Of a DNA stretch of 64,000 nt, positions 10,902-21,911 are shown in pieces. A model generated the notes under the pieces. It saw only the letters and a list, made by a program, of their open reading frames with translations. It ran no database searches and was not told the origin of the DNA. The stretch is from Hyparrhenia diplandra. Its lineage: Eukaryota > Streptophyta > Magnoliopsida > Poales > Poaceae. The stretch's first letter is position 1. Each line of letters starts with the position of its first letter. Where the stretch lies: the NCBI GenBank assembly GCA_015847255.1, contig JADLZK010012337.1, forward strand, positions 1,798,001 to 1,862,000, in the 5' to 3' direction. A program made the translations under genes and the position numbers.

Positions 10902-12125
10902 AGATTTTTTAAATTTAACCCTTTTTTAAAAAATTTCAAATTTATCCACGTTTTGAAAATAATTGTATCAGTTATCCCTTTTGTCGCGCGCCGGGGTCCG
11001 GGCGCGATATTTGCACTTTTGTCGCGCCACATGGGCGGCTGGCGATGGGCGCCCACGCCGCTCGAGCGGTTGGCCGGTCTTGGCGGGCGTGGAGGCACGC
11101 TGGGAACCCAATGCGTCGCGCCACATGCAATGGCGCGGCGGGCCTGTCGCGCCCTACGTTGTTGGCGCGGCGTCGATGGTTAGGTTTTTCTCCTTGGCGC
11201 GGACGGACGTCTTTGCCTTCCAAAAAGACATACCCTCGGTAAAAAACGGGCACAACTTTCTCGCTCGTTTATCGAGGAAAAAAATCTGAAATTTTTTACG
11301 GAGGTTCTTGACCCCATTTGGGGCTGACCCCAACTGCCTATGGCCTGTTGGCCTTCATCAAAAATGCCAAAAAAAATCGGGAAAATAAAGAAAAAAAAAT
11401 TATCAAAGTTTTTTGCACGCTTTTCAAAGAACGTTCTGATTTTCTGTAGGCCACATACCACCTCTGTTGTAGGTGAAATTTCTTGTGGTTCCTTCTTTTG
11501 TGATCCCTGACCCAGGAAAAATATCAAAAAAATAATAGAAAAATAAAAAAATTGTGATACTTTGGGTCGCCAAAAATCCGAGAAAAAGACGAAAATAGTG
11601 TTGTTGTGTGCTTGTTCGATCTTGCTGTTATTCATCGATCCTCTTGCTGTTATCCTCGTATGCACTGCCGCCTTTGCTGCTGTGGCAATCTCTGTCGCTT
11701 GGACCGACGTTCCTCCCCTTAGACTCGGCGCAAGGGCGCTATTTTTAACAAGCTAACGGAGTTTACTTGGACAAACAAAAGGATGCTAGTTGCTGCATGT
11801 TTCTACTTTCCTTGGCCTAAAACGACAGTGATTTTTTTTTTTGAATGGATGGAGTAATCCCATGGTGCGGCGACGGCGCCGCATTGGCGGCTTGACGGAG
11901 TAGGGGCTTGACGCGCCATTGCATGTGGCGCGACAGGCTAGGCCCGGTCAACCGGTGCCAGCGTGGGCGGACCACATCGCGCGGCGCATGTAGCGAGCGA
12001 CAAAGTGCAAATATCGGGCCCGGGCCGGGCGCGAAAAAAGGGATACCTGATACAATTATTTTCAAAAGCGTGGATAAATTTGAATTTTTTTTTTAGAAAA
12101 AGGGTTAAATTTTAAAAAAAAATCC
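10902..12125. mobile_element. Mutator-like element (MULE), non-autonomous
   Basis: Long imperfect terminal inverted repeats: the left end starts AGATTTTTTAAATTTAACCC and the reverse complement of the right end starts GGATTTTTTTTTAAAATTTAACCC-like sequence. Both continue through AATTTATCCACG, GAAAATAATTGTATCAG and the GATATTTGCACTTTGTCGC block to CGCGCCATTGCATG, over roughly 240 bp. A perfect 9-bp TSD, CTGTCACTA, lies at 10893-10901 and 12126-12134. Nine-bp TSDs with long TIRs define Mutator-like elements. The interior (about 11180-11870) has no transposase frame. Confidence 0.92.
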
Positions 12126-12134
12126 CTGTCACTA

Positions 12135-12768
12135 CAATAGGCTTGTGACCACACAGTGTTAGTTCTCTTTGGACTCTGCAGCCACGGCTCTCAAGCCATT
12201 GCGACCAAGACTGCATGCTTCTTGGCATCCTCTAGGCGGGATCTCAGATCATCTAGACAAAATTGTCTCGTATGTTTATTCTCCCAAACGCTGTGATGCC
12301 TATATTGTTAATCCATATATAGTTCGTCGCTTTCCTATGCAATACTGTTTTCCACCAGCAAAACAAAATACTGCAAAATTGTCTCTTGTTCGTTCTATAT
12401 TTTTGCTCCTAAGTTATCTGTTCTCAATCAAGCTATACATTGTTACATTTTATAGAATTTGAGATTGGTCTCTAGTTCATAGTTTCGCATAAATTGGTCC
12501 CTTCTATCTTTTTGTTCAGGCTCCATCACTACTGTTGACATGCTTCCTTTCCTAATTTTTGTGTTTATATTTTTAGAGCCTGTTTTGGTCAGCTTCTAGT
12601 TCTCCCTAGTAAAGCCTGATGGATAAATCCTGGATTGATGATGATGCTAGGTAAATACAGTAACTTACCATGTAATGTTTTCATCATTTTTTTTTGCTTC
12701 TAGTCCAATGGTGATTTTCTAATGAATACAATTCTCATAAAAATATTGTTTGCTTCAGATCGGCAAAA
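12135..12768. other. CACTA-A internal DNA, intron-like
   Basis: A plus-strand frame at 12169-12462 has no domain I recognise. The rest is T-rich and intron-like. It leads into the TNP1-like segment. Confidence 0.35.
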
Positions 12769-12993
12769 AGTTATACTCTATGCAATCAAAGAGATGAAGT
12801 TGTGGCCAAGGGAATAGTTATTTCAGTCAACCCTAGCACCATCTTGGCGCCAGGACAAGCTCTTGGAAGGAAACACTGAAGTTATTATCAGGTTTGTGAT
12901 TAAAAGGGATGCAAAGCTACCTCGCCCATACACTGTGCAAGTGATGGCTGATGCTAAGGACCTGTCAATTGCATGGCCATATAACAGGGTAAC
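12769..12993 (+). pseudogene. TNP1-like (Transposase_23) fragment of CACTA-A
   Basis: Plus-strand translation gives a segment with SYTLCNQRDEVVAKGIVIS, then NPSTILAPGQALG, and after a 1-nt frame change NTEVIIRFVIKRDAKLPRPY and DLSIAWPYNR. This follows the plan of the plant TNP1/En/Spm C-terminal domain (PF03017: a LYS-VAKG-GTI core, then an EV-V block, then IAWP). Such proteins bind the subterminal repeats of their own element. The frame change near 12860 and the following GT (intron or stop) leave no complete product. The assignment is by pattern only. Confidence 0.55.
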
Positions 12994-14265
12994 AAACAAC
13001 ACTTGTCATTGTTTGTTGTTTTCATATGCAATGAGTGCCCAGATTTTCTAATCACTGTTGTTTCTAACAGCTCAAGAACTCCAAGCCTAAAAAAGCATCC
13101 CATGTAACAGGTGTGCTATTCTGAATTTTTCCCATCTACATGTCATTTAATTAGGAGATCATACAACTTGTATGCCCTTCCCATCTAGTTTTTGTTGTCA
13201 TAATCTCTATCATCTGTATGGCAAATCTGCATGTTGTAGACAAGCTGTAAAGCTCTAACTTAGCCAACATTTTCTTAGAAGTGAAAAATTTTACTTGCGC
13301 ACTATTCTCAAGTATATTGTTACTGTGTTAATTTTAAAATGTCAGAATATATTTCTATTACGGAGTAGCTTGGTTTTTGCCTACTTTAAGTAGTGGTGAG
13401 TTCTGTGGATAAGATATAACAATTGTGGCTCTCAACTTGAGGCACCAGATCTTTGGTGGGTTGCTGCCAGCTTCTATGCAAATGAATGTTAATTCAATGA
13501 ATACAGGCAAGCATGCTGACCGTGTGAATGTAAAACTGGAGTTTTTAGTTCAGTTCATGCAAGCTGTACAACCAGAGCAAGCTGCTTTAGTATTCAGTTT
13601 AGTGACAAAGCTTGGCAAGCATGCTGACATGATCTAGCAAGCAGCTTTAGTATTCAGTTTTTAGTTCAGTAAAGCTACCTACTAGCCCAATTCTTTTTAG
13701 TTCAGTTTAGTTTTAGTATCACGCGTGATATTTGGTGGTGGTTTGCTAACAGGGGTTGCACATGTGGTTAAATGTGTAGGAGAATTTTTTTTATTTGTAT
13801 ACATCATGCTGATTCATGTGGAAACATCGAACAAGAAAAAAACAAAGATCTAGTGCCTGCATGTTTTCTTGATGAATTTCAACTTTTATTTACAGGTGGT
13901 GGCAGGAAATAGCTGGAATAGACTGCAGCCAATGATTTGATCAAAGTGCTCATGATGACGTGTTTTGGACATTTCAGCTACAGATGAAAACTTTGGCTTG
14001 CCTTAGAGGTGGATCATTTTGTAAAGAGTGGAAGTAAACTAAGATACATGGGTTGTGGAACATCTTAGATGTTGTATGTCATGAGTTGTGTGTGTAAAAT
14101 GGCATGACACATTGGCTTTAATATAAATCGTGAGCTTATTTGGTCCAGTTTATGTGTTTCATGATTGTGTATTGTTTGAATGTATGACATGGCACTGTTG
14201 ATTGTATGGTTAACATGTAAACAGTGCAAGAGATTATATATTAATTATTTGTATGCATAGTGATG
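12994..14265. other. CACTA-A 3' portion without a readable gene
   Basis: AT-rich, with a plus-strand open frame of 70 codons at 13425-13637 (an internal duplication of GCAAGCTGCTTTAGTATTCAG occurs near 13577-13660) and no domain. It probably holds last exons and the 3' untranslated region of the TNP1-like gene. Confidence 0.35.
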
Positions 14266-14530
14266 GACTATTGGTCGCTATAAGTATGTATCATCAGATG
14301 GTGGGACGTTATAAATCTATAAAAGATGTCAGAAAGCCTGTCGTTATATCTTTTATATAACGTTGGACGGTCCGACGTTAAAAGTCGGTCCGATGTTAAA
14401 AGGTTTTAGCGTTGCCACTTTCAGCGGCAGATATATCTGTCGCTATAAGTTTATAACATCGGACCGTAGGACGCTGAAACGGCTTATAACGACCCACCGT
14501 CCATCGCTATATTTGGGCTGTGGTATAGTG
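14266..14530. repeat. CACTA-A right terminal and subterminal repeats
   Basis: Mirror of the left end: GACGGTCCGACGTTAAAAG and related motifs, ending in GGGCTGTGGTATAGTG, the exact inverse of the left terminus, followed by TSD TTA. Confidence 0.88.
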
Positions 14531-14533
14531 TTA

Positions 14534-15540
14534 ATATCAATGCGGGACCTATCATCCAAGCGCATCCTGCCACACATGGACACATCGACTAACACGAGCA
14601 CGATCGGATGCCCCATATCATGTGGTTGATGGCCCCGTATCGAGGACGTACATATATAGGCATTGTCTACATATTCTGATCATGAGATAAACGAATCGAG
14701 GTGTCATGTTTGTCTCCATCCTTACCATAGTGTGTGCCACCTGCACGTTAGCAGGAACGATGTCTTCCGTTGCTAGTAGTAGTGTTGGTTTATCCACCTC
14801 CGCTTTTCACATATTGTGCCTCCTGTTGTTCACTCCATGGGCACTTGCACACCTTCACACAGTGCCCTGTAGATGCCCAAGTTAATGTACCTTCCCTTTC
14901 AGCATGTGTTCCGTCTGTTAGTAGTATGGCGACGGGATCATGATGCTCGGTGCATGCCCCAACCTTCATATTTCCATAGTTGTTTCCCATGGCCGATCAC
15001 CGCTTGACGAAGATGATTACTGAGAGAGGAGGTGATGTTTGTACTTTCCCAGCCATTCCTTCTTTGCTAGAATCTTATATACTTCCTTGTATCGATGATA
15101 TCACCCTTAGCATTATTCGTGGCATGCAGTCTCACCACGAGTTCTTCCGTAGATAACGACTTTAGATCTATTACTATCTCTATCAAAAGTGCAATCTAGG
15201 AGTACCACACACAAGATTTATTCAGAACACGGGCATCCTCGATCTTCTCAATGAGCGTTCGTAAGTTGTCTTTGTTGATGTGCAATCATGAAGTCATCCA
15301 CTGCCTCATCATCCTTCAAAGCCGATGTTCTCAAACTCCTTGAGAAGCCATTGAGCATTAGCTTGCTTGACCTAATCTACACCGATAATCAACATCTTCT
15401 AAAATTTTCAATGCCTCCTTCGTCGTCTTCTTGGCCACCAGCATCGTCCACATCTCCGATGGCACCCCAGAAATGGCGGTCGCCAGACTACTTACAGGGA
15501 TGGGTGGCCAGATGTGCCTGCTTCTATTAATCAAAGACAG
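14534..15540 (-). pseudogene. Ty1/copia gag (UBN2-type) remnant, right of CACTA-A
   Basis: Reading the minus strand from about 15500 gives SGVPSEMWTMLVAKKTTKEA, then around 15190-15090 LIEIVIDLKSLSTEELVVRL. Both match the pattern of the copia gag UBN2 domain (PF14223: 'GVPPEM..L..K.TAKEAW' and 'SIE-LLDLSTLSIEEV.GRL'). Stops and indels are frequent. The rest of the polyprotein lies left of CACTA-A at 4827-5310, in the expected order for the minus strand. CACTA-A therefore inserted between gag and the pre-integrase region. Confidence 0.7.
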
Positions 15541-15584
15541 TATTCTAAAAATGTTTTTCCTGTAATGATTGCTTCTTTGGTGAT

Positions 15585-15890
15585 CACTACAAGAATCCTG
15601 GGCTTATGTGACAATCAGAATATGACGATCAGAGCCTGTTTCCTGTCACTGTCTACAATGATGAACGTCACAAAAAGTGGGGTCACTAAACAGCTTCTGT
15701 GACAACTGACGACCACAGGACATCTTCATTGATACAGTGACAACAGTTCTCATGTCAATGTTATAGTCATAAGACAAAATTCTCATACCATATTGAACAA
15801 AATACTGCCACGTATATGATGACATGTCACATATGACGTGGCAAATGATATGGCAAATGACATGGCTGTACACATTCAGCCCATATGATA
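15585..15890. mobile_element. Left end of CACTA-E
   Basis: CACTACAAGAATCCTGGG starts at 15585 and is followed by repeated TGTGAC/GTCAC motifs (for example GAACGTCAC, GTGACAAC, TCTGTGACAACTGAC), the usual terminus and subterminal pattern of a widespread grass CACTA family. No matching right end (expected TTCTTGTAGTG) was found before CACTA-C, so the right limit is unknown. DNA at 15891-16366 and 23735 to about 25640 is probably its interior. Confidence 0.7.
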
Positions 15891-16366
15891 TGGGCTTTTT
15901 TTTTTTTTTATTTTCAATTACAATCAGGCCAGTTGGCCTTTGTTTTCCCAACAATAAATTGACGTTTCTTTTTTCATTGTAAACGACTAAGCAATTGCAT
16001 AATTATAATAAACAGAGACAACAAAATATATTCCAGCCATAAATAATATTCCAGCCAAAAACATGTCAGCCACCAAACTACACAAAAGTACCAGCCACAG
16101 AGCCACCAAGCTACACAGAAATTACCCAGCCGGTAGCCACATTCCAGCAACTAAAACTTCACTGCTGGACGCACAGCCCAAGTACCTGCACAAGCAATGA
16201 TAACCTCAATGAAACATGCTCTGAATATCCACAACAGGTTCAGTATTGAAGCAAAAACTTAGCCAAAATAAGATTAGCAATTCAGAAAGTCTTCACAAAT
16301 TAAGTGAGCAGGCAGAAAACAATTCCTAAAATAATTTGTGCATGTCCACCTCTATTTTTAAGAATT
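15891..16366. other. AT-rich CACTA-E interior left of the LINE
   Basis: No gene is seen. Repeated CCAGCCA/CAGCCAC phrases occur at 16030-16150. Continuous with 23735 after removal of the LINE. Confidence 0.45.
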
Positions 16367-16397
16367 AACACTTCTGCAAACCATCTATCGACCAAAC

Positions 16398-16557
16398 AAG
16401 ATGCCTGAGGAGTGGAGAAGAAGCATATTGGTACCAATCTACAAGAACAAGGGAGACATCCAAAGTTGTACTAACTATCGGGGAATCAAGCTGATGAGCC
16501 ACACCATGAAGCTATGGGAGAGAGTAATAGAGCATCGCCTGCGAGGAACAACACGGA
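16398..16557 (+). pseudogene. LINE reverse transcriptase, N-terminal piece
   Basis: The frame reads MPEEWRRSILVPIYKNKGD, then SCTNYRGIKLMSHTMKLWER and VIEHRLRGTTRIS: the conserved block 'P-W--S-LVPIYKNKGDIQ-C-NYRGI-LMSHTMKLWE' of plant non-LTR RTs. It is cut at the copia insertion. The frame resumes at 22405 with MNQFGFIQEGQP, so the two parts would be contiguous without the copia element and one TATCT copy. Confidence 0.88.
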
Positions 16558-16562
16558 TATCT

Positions 16563-16792
16563 TGTTGGAAGCAAAGTGGAGTTTTGCAACTGGTTTCCAT
16601 TACTTTGCCACACCCCAACAAGGGCTGGCTGCTTAGTACATATAGGATAGTTCATTGCACATGAAGATAGCTAAGCATATTCCGGGATGCTAAAGTGGAT
16701 GCTAGGGATAAAGATAAGGTCTTACACAAAGACCACCAACTACTCTAGATAAATATCCTAAGTAGATAAGCACAAGACTTATAAGTCCATCG
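16563..16792 (-). repeat. Copia 3' LTR
   Basis: About 230 bp, matching 21912-22399 minus its MITE. The outer end TGTTGG (CCAACA on the minus strand) borders TSD TATCT. At the inner end the terminal TG of the minus-strand LTR has become CG. It provides the empty site for the MITE that sits in the other LTR. Confidence 0.93.
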
Positions 16793-16800
16793 TTCTCCCC
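16793..16800 (-). other. Polypurine tract of the copia element
   Basis: On the minus strand GGGGAGAA lies immediately before the 3' LTR, the expected place for the plus-strand primer of reverse transcription. Confidence 0.75.
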
Positions 16801-16857
16801 TAAGTCTTGTGTGACGCCTTCTAGGGAATTTTAGCCATCCCAATCTGGCGGGCGTAA

Positions 16858-17440
16858 TCACGGAACTTGACTCGCCCAGGGACTTGGTGAGGAAGTCCAT
16901 GAGCTGGTCACAGGTGTTGATGTAGTCAGCCTTGATGCTCCCCTCATCCAAGTAGCTCCGGATGAAGTGGTACTTGATCTTGGATGTGCTTGCTGGCGCT
17001 CATGGAAGGCGGGGTTCTTTGCCAAGGCCAAAGGCGGACTTCTTTGTGCACCCTGAGGCTCCTTTGCTTGTGCTTCCTTGCCAAGGAGATTACAAAAAGC
17101 GAGCCAGACCACAAAGCTTGTGTCGGCGGTAGTAGCAGCGATGTACTCCGCCTCGCTTATTTGGACGGGGCCACCACCTGTTGCTTGATCGACTACCAGC
17201 TCACAAGGCACTTGCCGAGGAAGAAGAGTGTCCCGGTAGTGCTCTTGCTCGTGTCGATGTCGCCGGCGAGGTCACTGTCGCTGTACCCGATGAAGTGCTC
17301 CGCGCCGGGAGACCTCGGGTAGTGCAGGCCATAGTCGGAGGTGCCCGCGACGTGGCGTAGAATCCTCTTGACGGCCTGCTAGTGCTCCATCATCGGTCGC
17401 TGCATGAACCGACTGACGTGAGCCCACGGCGAACGCCAAG
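16858..17440 (-). pseudogene. Copia RNase H domain
   Basis: Segments in alternating minus frames give the Asp-rich HFIGYSDSDLAGDID-like region (about 17250-17320), ISEAEYIAATTA (about 17125-17165), LALAKNPAFHER and the ending DEGSIKADYINTCDQLMDFL. These are the standard blocks of copia RNase H. Frame changes separate them. The domain closes the polyprotein just before the purine tract and 3' LTR. Confidence 0.8.
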
Positions 17441-18311
17441 TCCGACCGCGTGTGGGCGAGGTAGCGAGCTGCCCACAATGCGCCGGGTACCGGTGGTGTC
17501 AACCTCCCGTCTTTGTCGCGGCTCGAATGTTGCTCCTCCATGGGAGTGAGCACGGGGGTTGCGCCAGTGAGGCCACCCGGCTCGACGATGCGCTTGGCAT
17601 GGCGTCTGGCGAAGAGAGATGCGAGCTGTCCGGATGGACCTCGATCCCCAAGTAGGGAGAGGGCCCAAGTCACTCTCATCACGGAAGGTGGCCTTCATCA
17701 CCGGCTTTGAACGCTTCCATCTCTTCTTCTTTGGTGCCCGTGATCACCAAGTCGTCGGCGTAGGCGCCCACCGGCGAGGGGGCATTGCCTCCCTGCCCCC
17801 GTCGTGAAGACGGCGGCCTCGTGAGGGCTGCTTTCGAACCCCATACGCTGAGGGGTGGAGTCCGGCTTGTCGTTCCATGCTCGAGGTGCCTGCCGCAAAG
17901 CCGTAGGGCCTTGCGCAGGCGGAGAGCTTGCTGTTCTCCTTGCGGGGATGATGAATCCCGGCTGCTAGGCGTAGACCTCCTCCTTCAAGTCACCATTGAA
18001 GAAGGCGGACTTGACATCCATGTGGTGCACCGCGACATCCTTCTGGGCGCCCGGCGCCGGGGAGAAGGCGAACGGACTCCATCCAGCGCAGCGGGCGCGA
18101 AGGCGTCGTCGAAGTCGACTCCCTTCTGAAGAACGAACCGCGTGCTACCAGCCACGCGCCTTGTGCTGATCACCCGCTTTCCGGCCTCATCCTTCTTCGG
18201 CGAACACCCACACTTAAGGGTGATGGCGTGGTGGCGGCCGAGGAAGATCCGCCCGGCTCCCACGTCACAGTTCGCTTCGGCGGCGTCCATCTCTGCTTCA
18301 TGGCGCGCCAT
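17441..18311 (-). pseudogene. Copia reverse transcriptase (RVT_2)
   Basis: Minus-strand blocks in order: MARHEAEMDAAEANCDV, HAITLKCGCSPKKDEAGKRV, VDFDDAFAPAAL, LRQAPRAWNDK, AYADDLVITG (about 17742-17770, the catalytic YxDD box, intact) and the TYARSDLAFAVG-like segment. These match PF07727. At least five frame changes occur across the domain, many in GC-rich runs. The enzyme would synthesise element cDNA in virus-like particles. Confidence 0.85.
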
Positions 18312-18793
18312 GCAGCGTCTCCCTCCACCTCAGCGAAGGGCGTGGCTCACACCGTCATCGTCGCCAAGTGCGGCTCGGCGTTGAAGTCGTGCACCACCAT
18401 CGGGGGGCAGTCGATCGAGGATGTTCTCACGGTGCGGTAGCGAAGCTTCGCCGTCGTGGCCAGGCGTTACGCGGTCCTCGTCGTTGGATAGCGGAGTGAG
18501 TAAGCGGCTCGACCGTCTTGTTGACGGGACGAGGCTGCCGTGTTGATCTGGATGTGTCGGCGGTGCGGGAGGTGGGGAGCGGTGTAGGTGGCGGGGGCGC
18601 CTCGGCCGGGAGGGTGGTGGTGGACTCGCTGGTGGTGGAGCGGTGGGGGACTCGCCGGAGGTGATGGCGAGCCGGGTCTGGGGAGGGACGGCTCGGTGGG
18701 AGAGTGCAGCTCCCCGCTCCCTCGAAGTGAGCGTGGTCGATGGTGAAGTCTCCCGAGTCGAAGTCGAGCCGTCGTCCACCGCCTTGTCCCAGT

Positions 18794-19414
18794 CTAGCCT
18801 CTCGCCCTTCGTCGACAGCGATGTCCGTGATGCGGACGCGTAATGCGTAGGGTCAAGGATGCGGTAGGCAGCGCCTCCGCGTAGCCGATGAAGACCCCTG
18901 GTGAGCTCGTCGTCGGAGCTTTGCGGCGTGGCGGCTCCTTAGCGAATGCCAAACAGCCGAAAGAAGCGAGGTGGCTCACCACTGGCTTTGCGCCCATGCC
19001 GGGCCTCGTGCGGCGTCATGCGCAGTCAAAGCGCCTTGGTGGGCGGCGGTTAGGAGGTGGATGGCATGGTCACGCCTCTCCCGGTAGATCTTGGCATCCT
19101 CTACGCGAGGAGGGCGGGCGTGCCCACCACCGTCACGGTTTGCGGCGGCTGGCGCGCCCGTTCTGCTGCGGCGCGGTGTGTGCGGCGGAGAAGTGGCTGA
19201 ATCCCCTGCGTCGACCAGATGCGCCACGAACTCGGCCGCCGTGAACTCGCCACCATTGTCCGTGCGCGGCACCCGGCTGCGGCCTTTCCCTTCTTAGCGG
19301 CGGCTGGTGGTAGATGGGCGATCCCGGCTGTGGTGTCGAGCAGGACAGCAGCCACATGTGGCGGGACACGTCATCGACGGAGGAGTAGCACCGTCCTCCG
19401 GTGTGGCGAGTCAC
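18794..19414 (-). pseudogene. Copia integrase
   Basis: Minus-strand blocks: SVDDVSRHMWLL (first catalytic Asp region), PRTDNGGEFTAAEF (second Asp), HTAPQQNGRAS with the catalytic Glu position altered by a frame change, then KPVVSHLASFGCLAFAKE and SPGVFIGYAE, the C-terminal blocks. Two frames alternate. Order and spacing agree with copia integrase (rve, PF00665). Confidence 0.83.
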
Positions 19415-20157
19415 GGGGCCCAGAGAGGACAGCGTGCATGAGCTCTACTTCTCCTTGGTGCGGAAGCTCACAAGGTGAGGTAGGAAGCCGTCGCGCTGCT
19501 TCATGAGGACGCAGGTGTCGCAAGAAGCGCTCCACGTGGTCGGCGGCATGCCTGGCGCCATCTCCTTGTTGCTGAGCTGCTTCCAGGGGCTCAAAGTTGA
19601 GGTGCCTGGCGCTCGTGCCCGCTAGGCGTCGTCGTGTGACGAGCTACAAACGGAAGGGCTGCGCCCGCTGGGTGCGTGAAGAACGTAGAGGCAGGTGCTC
19701 CCCCTGTTTACCTTGACGAAGGCGGCGTGGCGATCCCAGATGCGCAGGACCCATCCTCGATCAACATAAGCGAGCCGTTCTCATCCGGCTTTCCCAAGGC
19801 GATGATGGAGTTCCTCGGGCGGGGATGTAGTAGACACGGTGAGCAGCCGATGCTCGCCCCGGTCTTAAGCGGTGAATGACGGAGCCGACGCCCTTGATCT
19901 CCACGGTGGAGGTGTACCCCAAACTTGCCCAGACCTCGCCTGGCTGGGTCGAGCTCGGAGAAGAACTCCCGCCCGGTTTCGGTCATGTGGTGGGTGGTGC
20001 GGTGTCGGGTACCCGGTAGTCGATCTTCACGTCGCTGGGGCTACCGGGAAGGCGCGTGCCAGCGGCTCGTCGAGGTGGAGGCAGCGGCGGCCGGTGCGGA
20101 AGGGAGTGTGGCTCGATACTCCCATGAGCAAAAACGAGCCGCGTCGTCACCCTCCTG

Positions 20158-21051
20158 CTAGCGCGGCATTGTGCGCCGCCCGGCGCCTTGGCTGCTGCAG
20201 TCGCCGGCCCAATATATGGCGGGTCCTCCCGCATTCTTTGCGGATCTCGTCGCAGGTCGCCTTGCGCTAGCCGTCGGCATAGCCAGGAGTGCCGCCAGGA
20301 GCGCCACTGCGCCCCTGGGCACCCTTGTGTCCTTCTTGCGCGGCGGCACTTGCGGCGCCGCTCGGCGAACCCCGGAGCCTCCCCTTCTTTCGCTCTCGGC
20401 TGGCGGGCGAGCCCTTTGCTCCTCAGTGAAGAAGCTTTGCCACCGGGAGGTGGCCGCTCTGAGGGTGCTCGGAGGTCGATCGTCTTGAGGCGTAACCCAT
20501 CCTCGATCGTGAACTCCTCGTACTCCATCAAGGTCTTGATCGTGATGGCAACCTGCGGTACTTCGAGGAAGGGCCAGCGGAGGAACTTCGATGGCTCGTT
20601 CCTCGTCGATCTGTCGTCGCTGTACCGCGCCAGCTGCTACATCATGGTGGTGAGGTGGAGGAAGCGAAGTCATCGACGTCCTCACCCGGCTTGAATGCCA
20701 GGTTCTCCCACTCCTTGCGTAGCCTCTGCGGCGATGGATCGACGCAGCGTGCTTTCGCTGCCGATCTTGTTAGCGCCGCGGCGATGGGGTCCCAGGTGTC
20801 CTTGGCGGTACGCTTGTCCGCGATGGCGCACTGCATCTCCGGTGGAACAAAGGCAAGATGGCCTCCATCGCCCGCCGATCACCGCTGAAGACGGCGTCAC
20901 CGTATGACCGCCTCCCACATGAAGCGGCGCCCGGCATGTGACCTTCATGCCGCCGACCACACTCATAGTTGGTCTTGGTGAGCATGGGCCATCCGCCGCC
21001 GATGCCGGAGTCGCTGATGGCGGTGTGGATGGCGGGGAGAGCCAGAGGCAT
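20158..21051 (-). pseudogene. Copia gag (UBN2)
   Basis: Blocks on the minus strand: GIGGGWPMLTKTNYE, SYGDAVFSGDRRAMEAILP, MQCAIADKRTAKDTWDPIAA, RLRKEWENLAFKPGEDVDDF, then an EYEEFTIEDGLRLKTIDLRA segment and a basic Gly/Arg-rich tail where the zinc knuckle would lie. The pattern is that of UBN2-type copia gag. It is split into several frames. The protease between here and the integrase (about 19420-20150) is too degraded to read with confidence. Confidence 0.78.
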
Positions 21052-21895
21052 CCGCGGTGACCACGACGGCGGCTCACAGGAAAGGGGAGGCAGCGCCGCT
21101 GTCGGGGCTCCACGCGCCCGGCGTCTTTTCGATGCACTCTGGCACCCGTTGCTTGCTCCGGTGCGTTGAAGTCACATGGCACGCTCCTGCTCCGTGCGCT
21201 CCCGCCGCCGCTGAGCATCTAGCTTGCACCTTGGTGGCGAGGATGCCGCCATGGGTCGCGTGCAGCCGCTTGCGCCGTCGAAGGCCATGCTCGTCCCCAC
21301 CCGGGTCGAGGGGCCTCGGACGTCTTTGCTCCCCGGCCCGGCCCGAACCTCGGTGCGCTCCTCCGCGAGGTTGCGACTCGGCGCCGGCTGGCTCCGCGTT
21401 CGCCCAGGCCACGTGCGCGAGGTCGCTCTGGTCGGGTCGCGTCCGTTCGTGTCCTTCCAGGCCGCGCCGCGCCTACTCTGGTTCCGCCCGGCCTCTCGCG
21501 TTTTCAGCGTCCGTGGTCGAGGCGCCCGCCATCCAGCGTCGCCCATGGCTCCCTTTCGGCCACCCGGCTCCCGTCTGCGTGCCCGGCTCGAGGAGTCATG
21601 GCCGCGTCCTCATAAAGCGCAACGGCGCCCCCCCCGGCAACCACGGCAGCACGCAGCGCGCGGCGGCTCGGCGGCCGCAAGCCTCTATGCTTCGGCGTGC
21701 CTGCGCCAGCGGCCGCCTCCTCTCGGCGGGTCGCCTCCAGGATGCGAGCCGCCCGCGTATCACTGCTGGCGGCGCCCGGCGAAGTAGCGAACTTCGGCAG
21801 TGAAGTGAACGGAGGAACGGGAGTGGCTGCGGCGCCATGGTTGGAGGATTGGGATGGGCGGGGGTAAAGGGAAAACCCTAGGTAAGAAGAACCTA
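21052..21895. other. GC-rich copia leader between PBS and gag
   Basis: About 850 bp of GC-rich DNA with long open frames on both strands, rich in Ala, Arg, Pro and Gly, and no domain. Most likely the 5' leader plus the degraded N-terminus of gag. Confidence 0.45.
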
Positions 21896-21909
21896 GGCTC
21901 TTGATACCA
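21896..21909 (-). other. Primer-binding site of the copia element
   Basis: On the minus strand TGGTATCAAGAGCC directly follows the 5' LTR. It resembles the initiator-methionine tRNA complement TGGTATCAGAGC used by most plant copia elements, with one inserted base. Confidence 0.85.
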
Positions 21910-21911
21910 CT

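Larger units (their letters stand above)
5349..14530. mobile_element. CACTA-A transposon (En/Spm superfamily), 9.2 kb
   Basis: The left end reads CACTATACCACAGCCCAAA, and the right end is its exact reverse complement ending GGTATAGTG: a 19-bp perfect terminal inverted repeat. The flanks carry a perfect 3-bp TSD, TTA at 5346-5348 and 14531-14533, the hallmark length for CACTA elements. Both ends carry subterminal repeats around GACGGTCCGACGTTA. The interior is composite: GC-rich exon-like DNA, parts of another CACTA, a three-copy 0.5-kb repeat, a MULE, and a broken TNP1-like coding region. No TNP2-type transposase was recognised, so it is probably non-autonomous. Confidence 0.93.

Noticed and set aside
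19872..21803. Plus-strand frames up to 248 codons
   Set aside because: They are shadows of the GC-rich minus-strand copia gag and leader; no plus-strand domain is seen.
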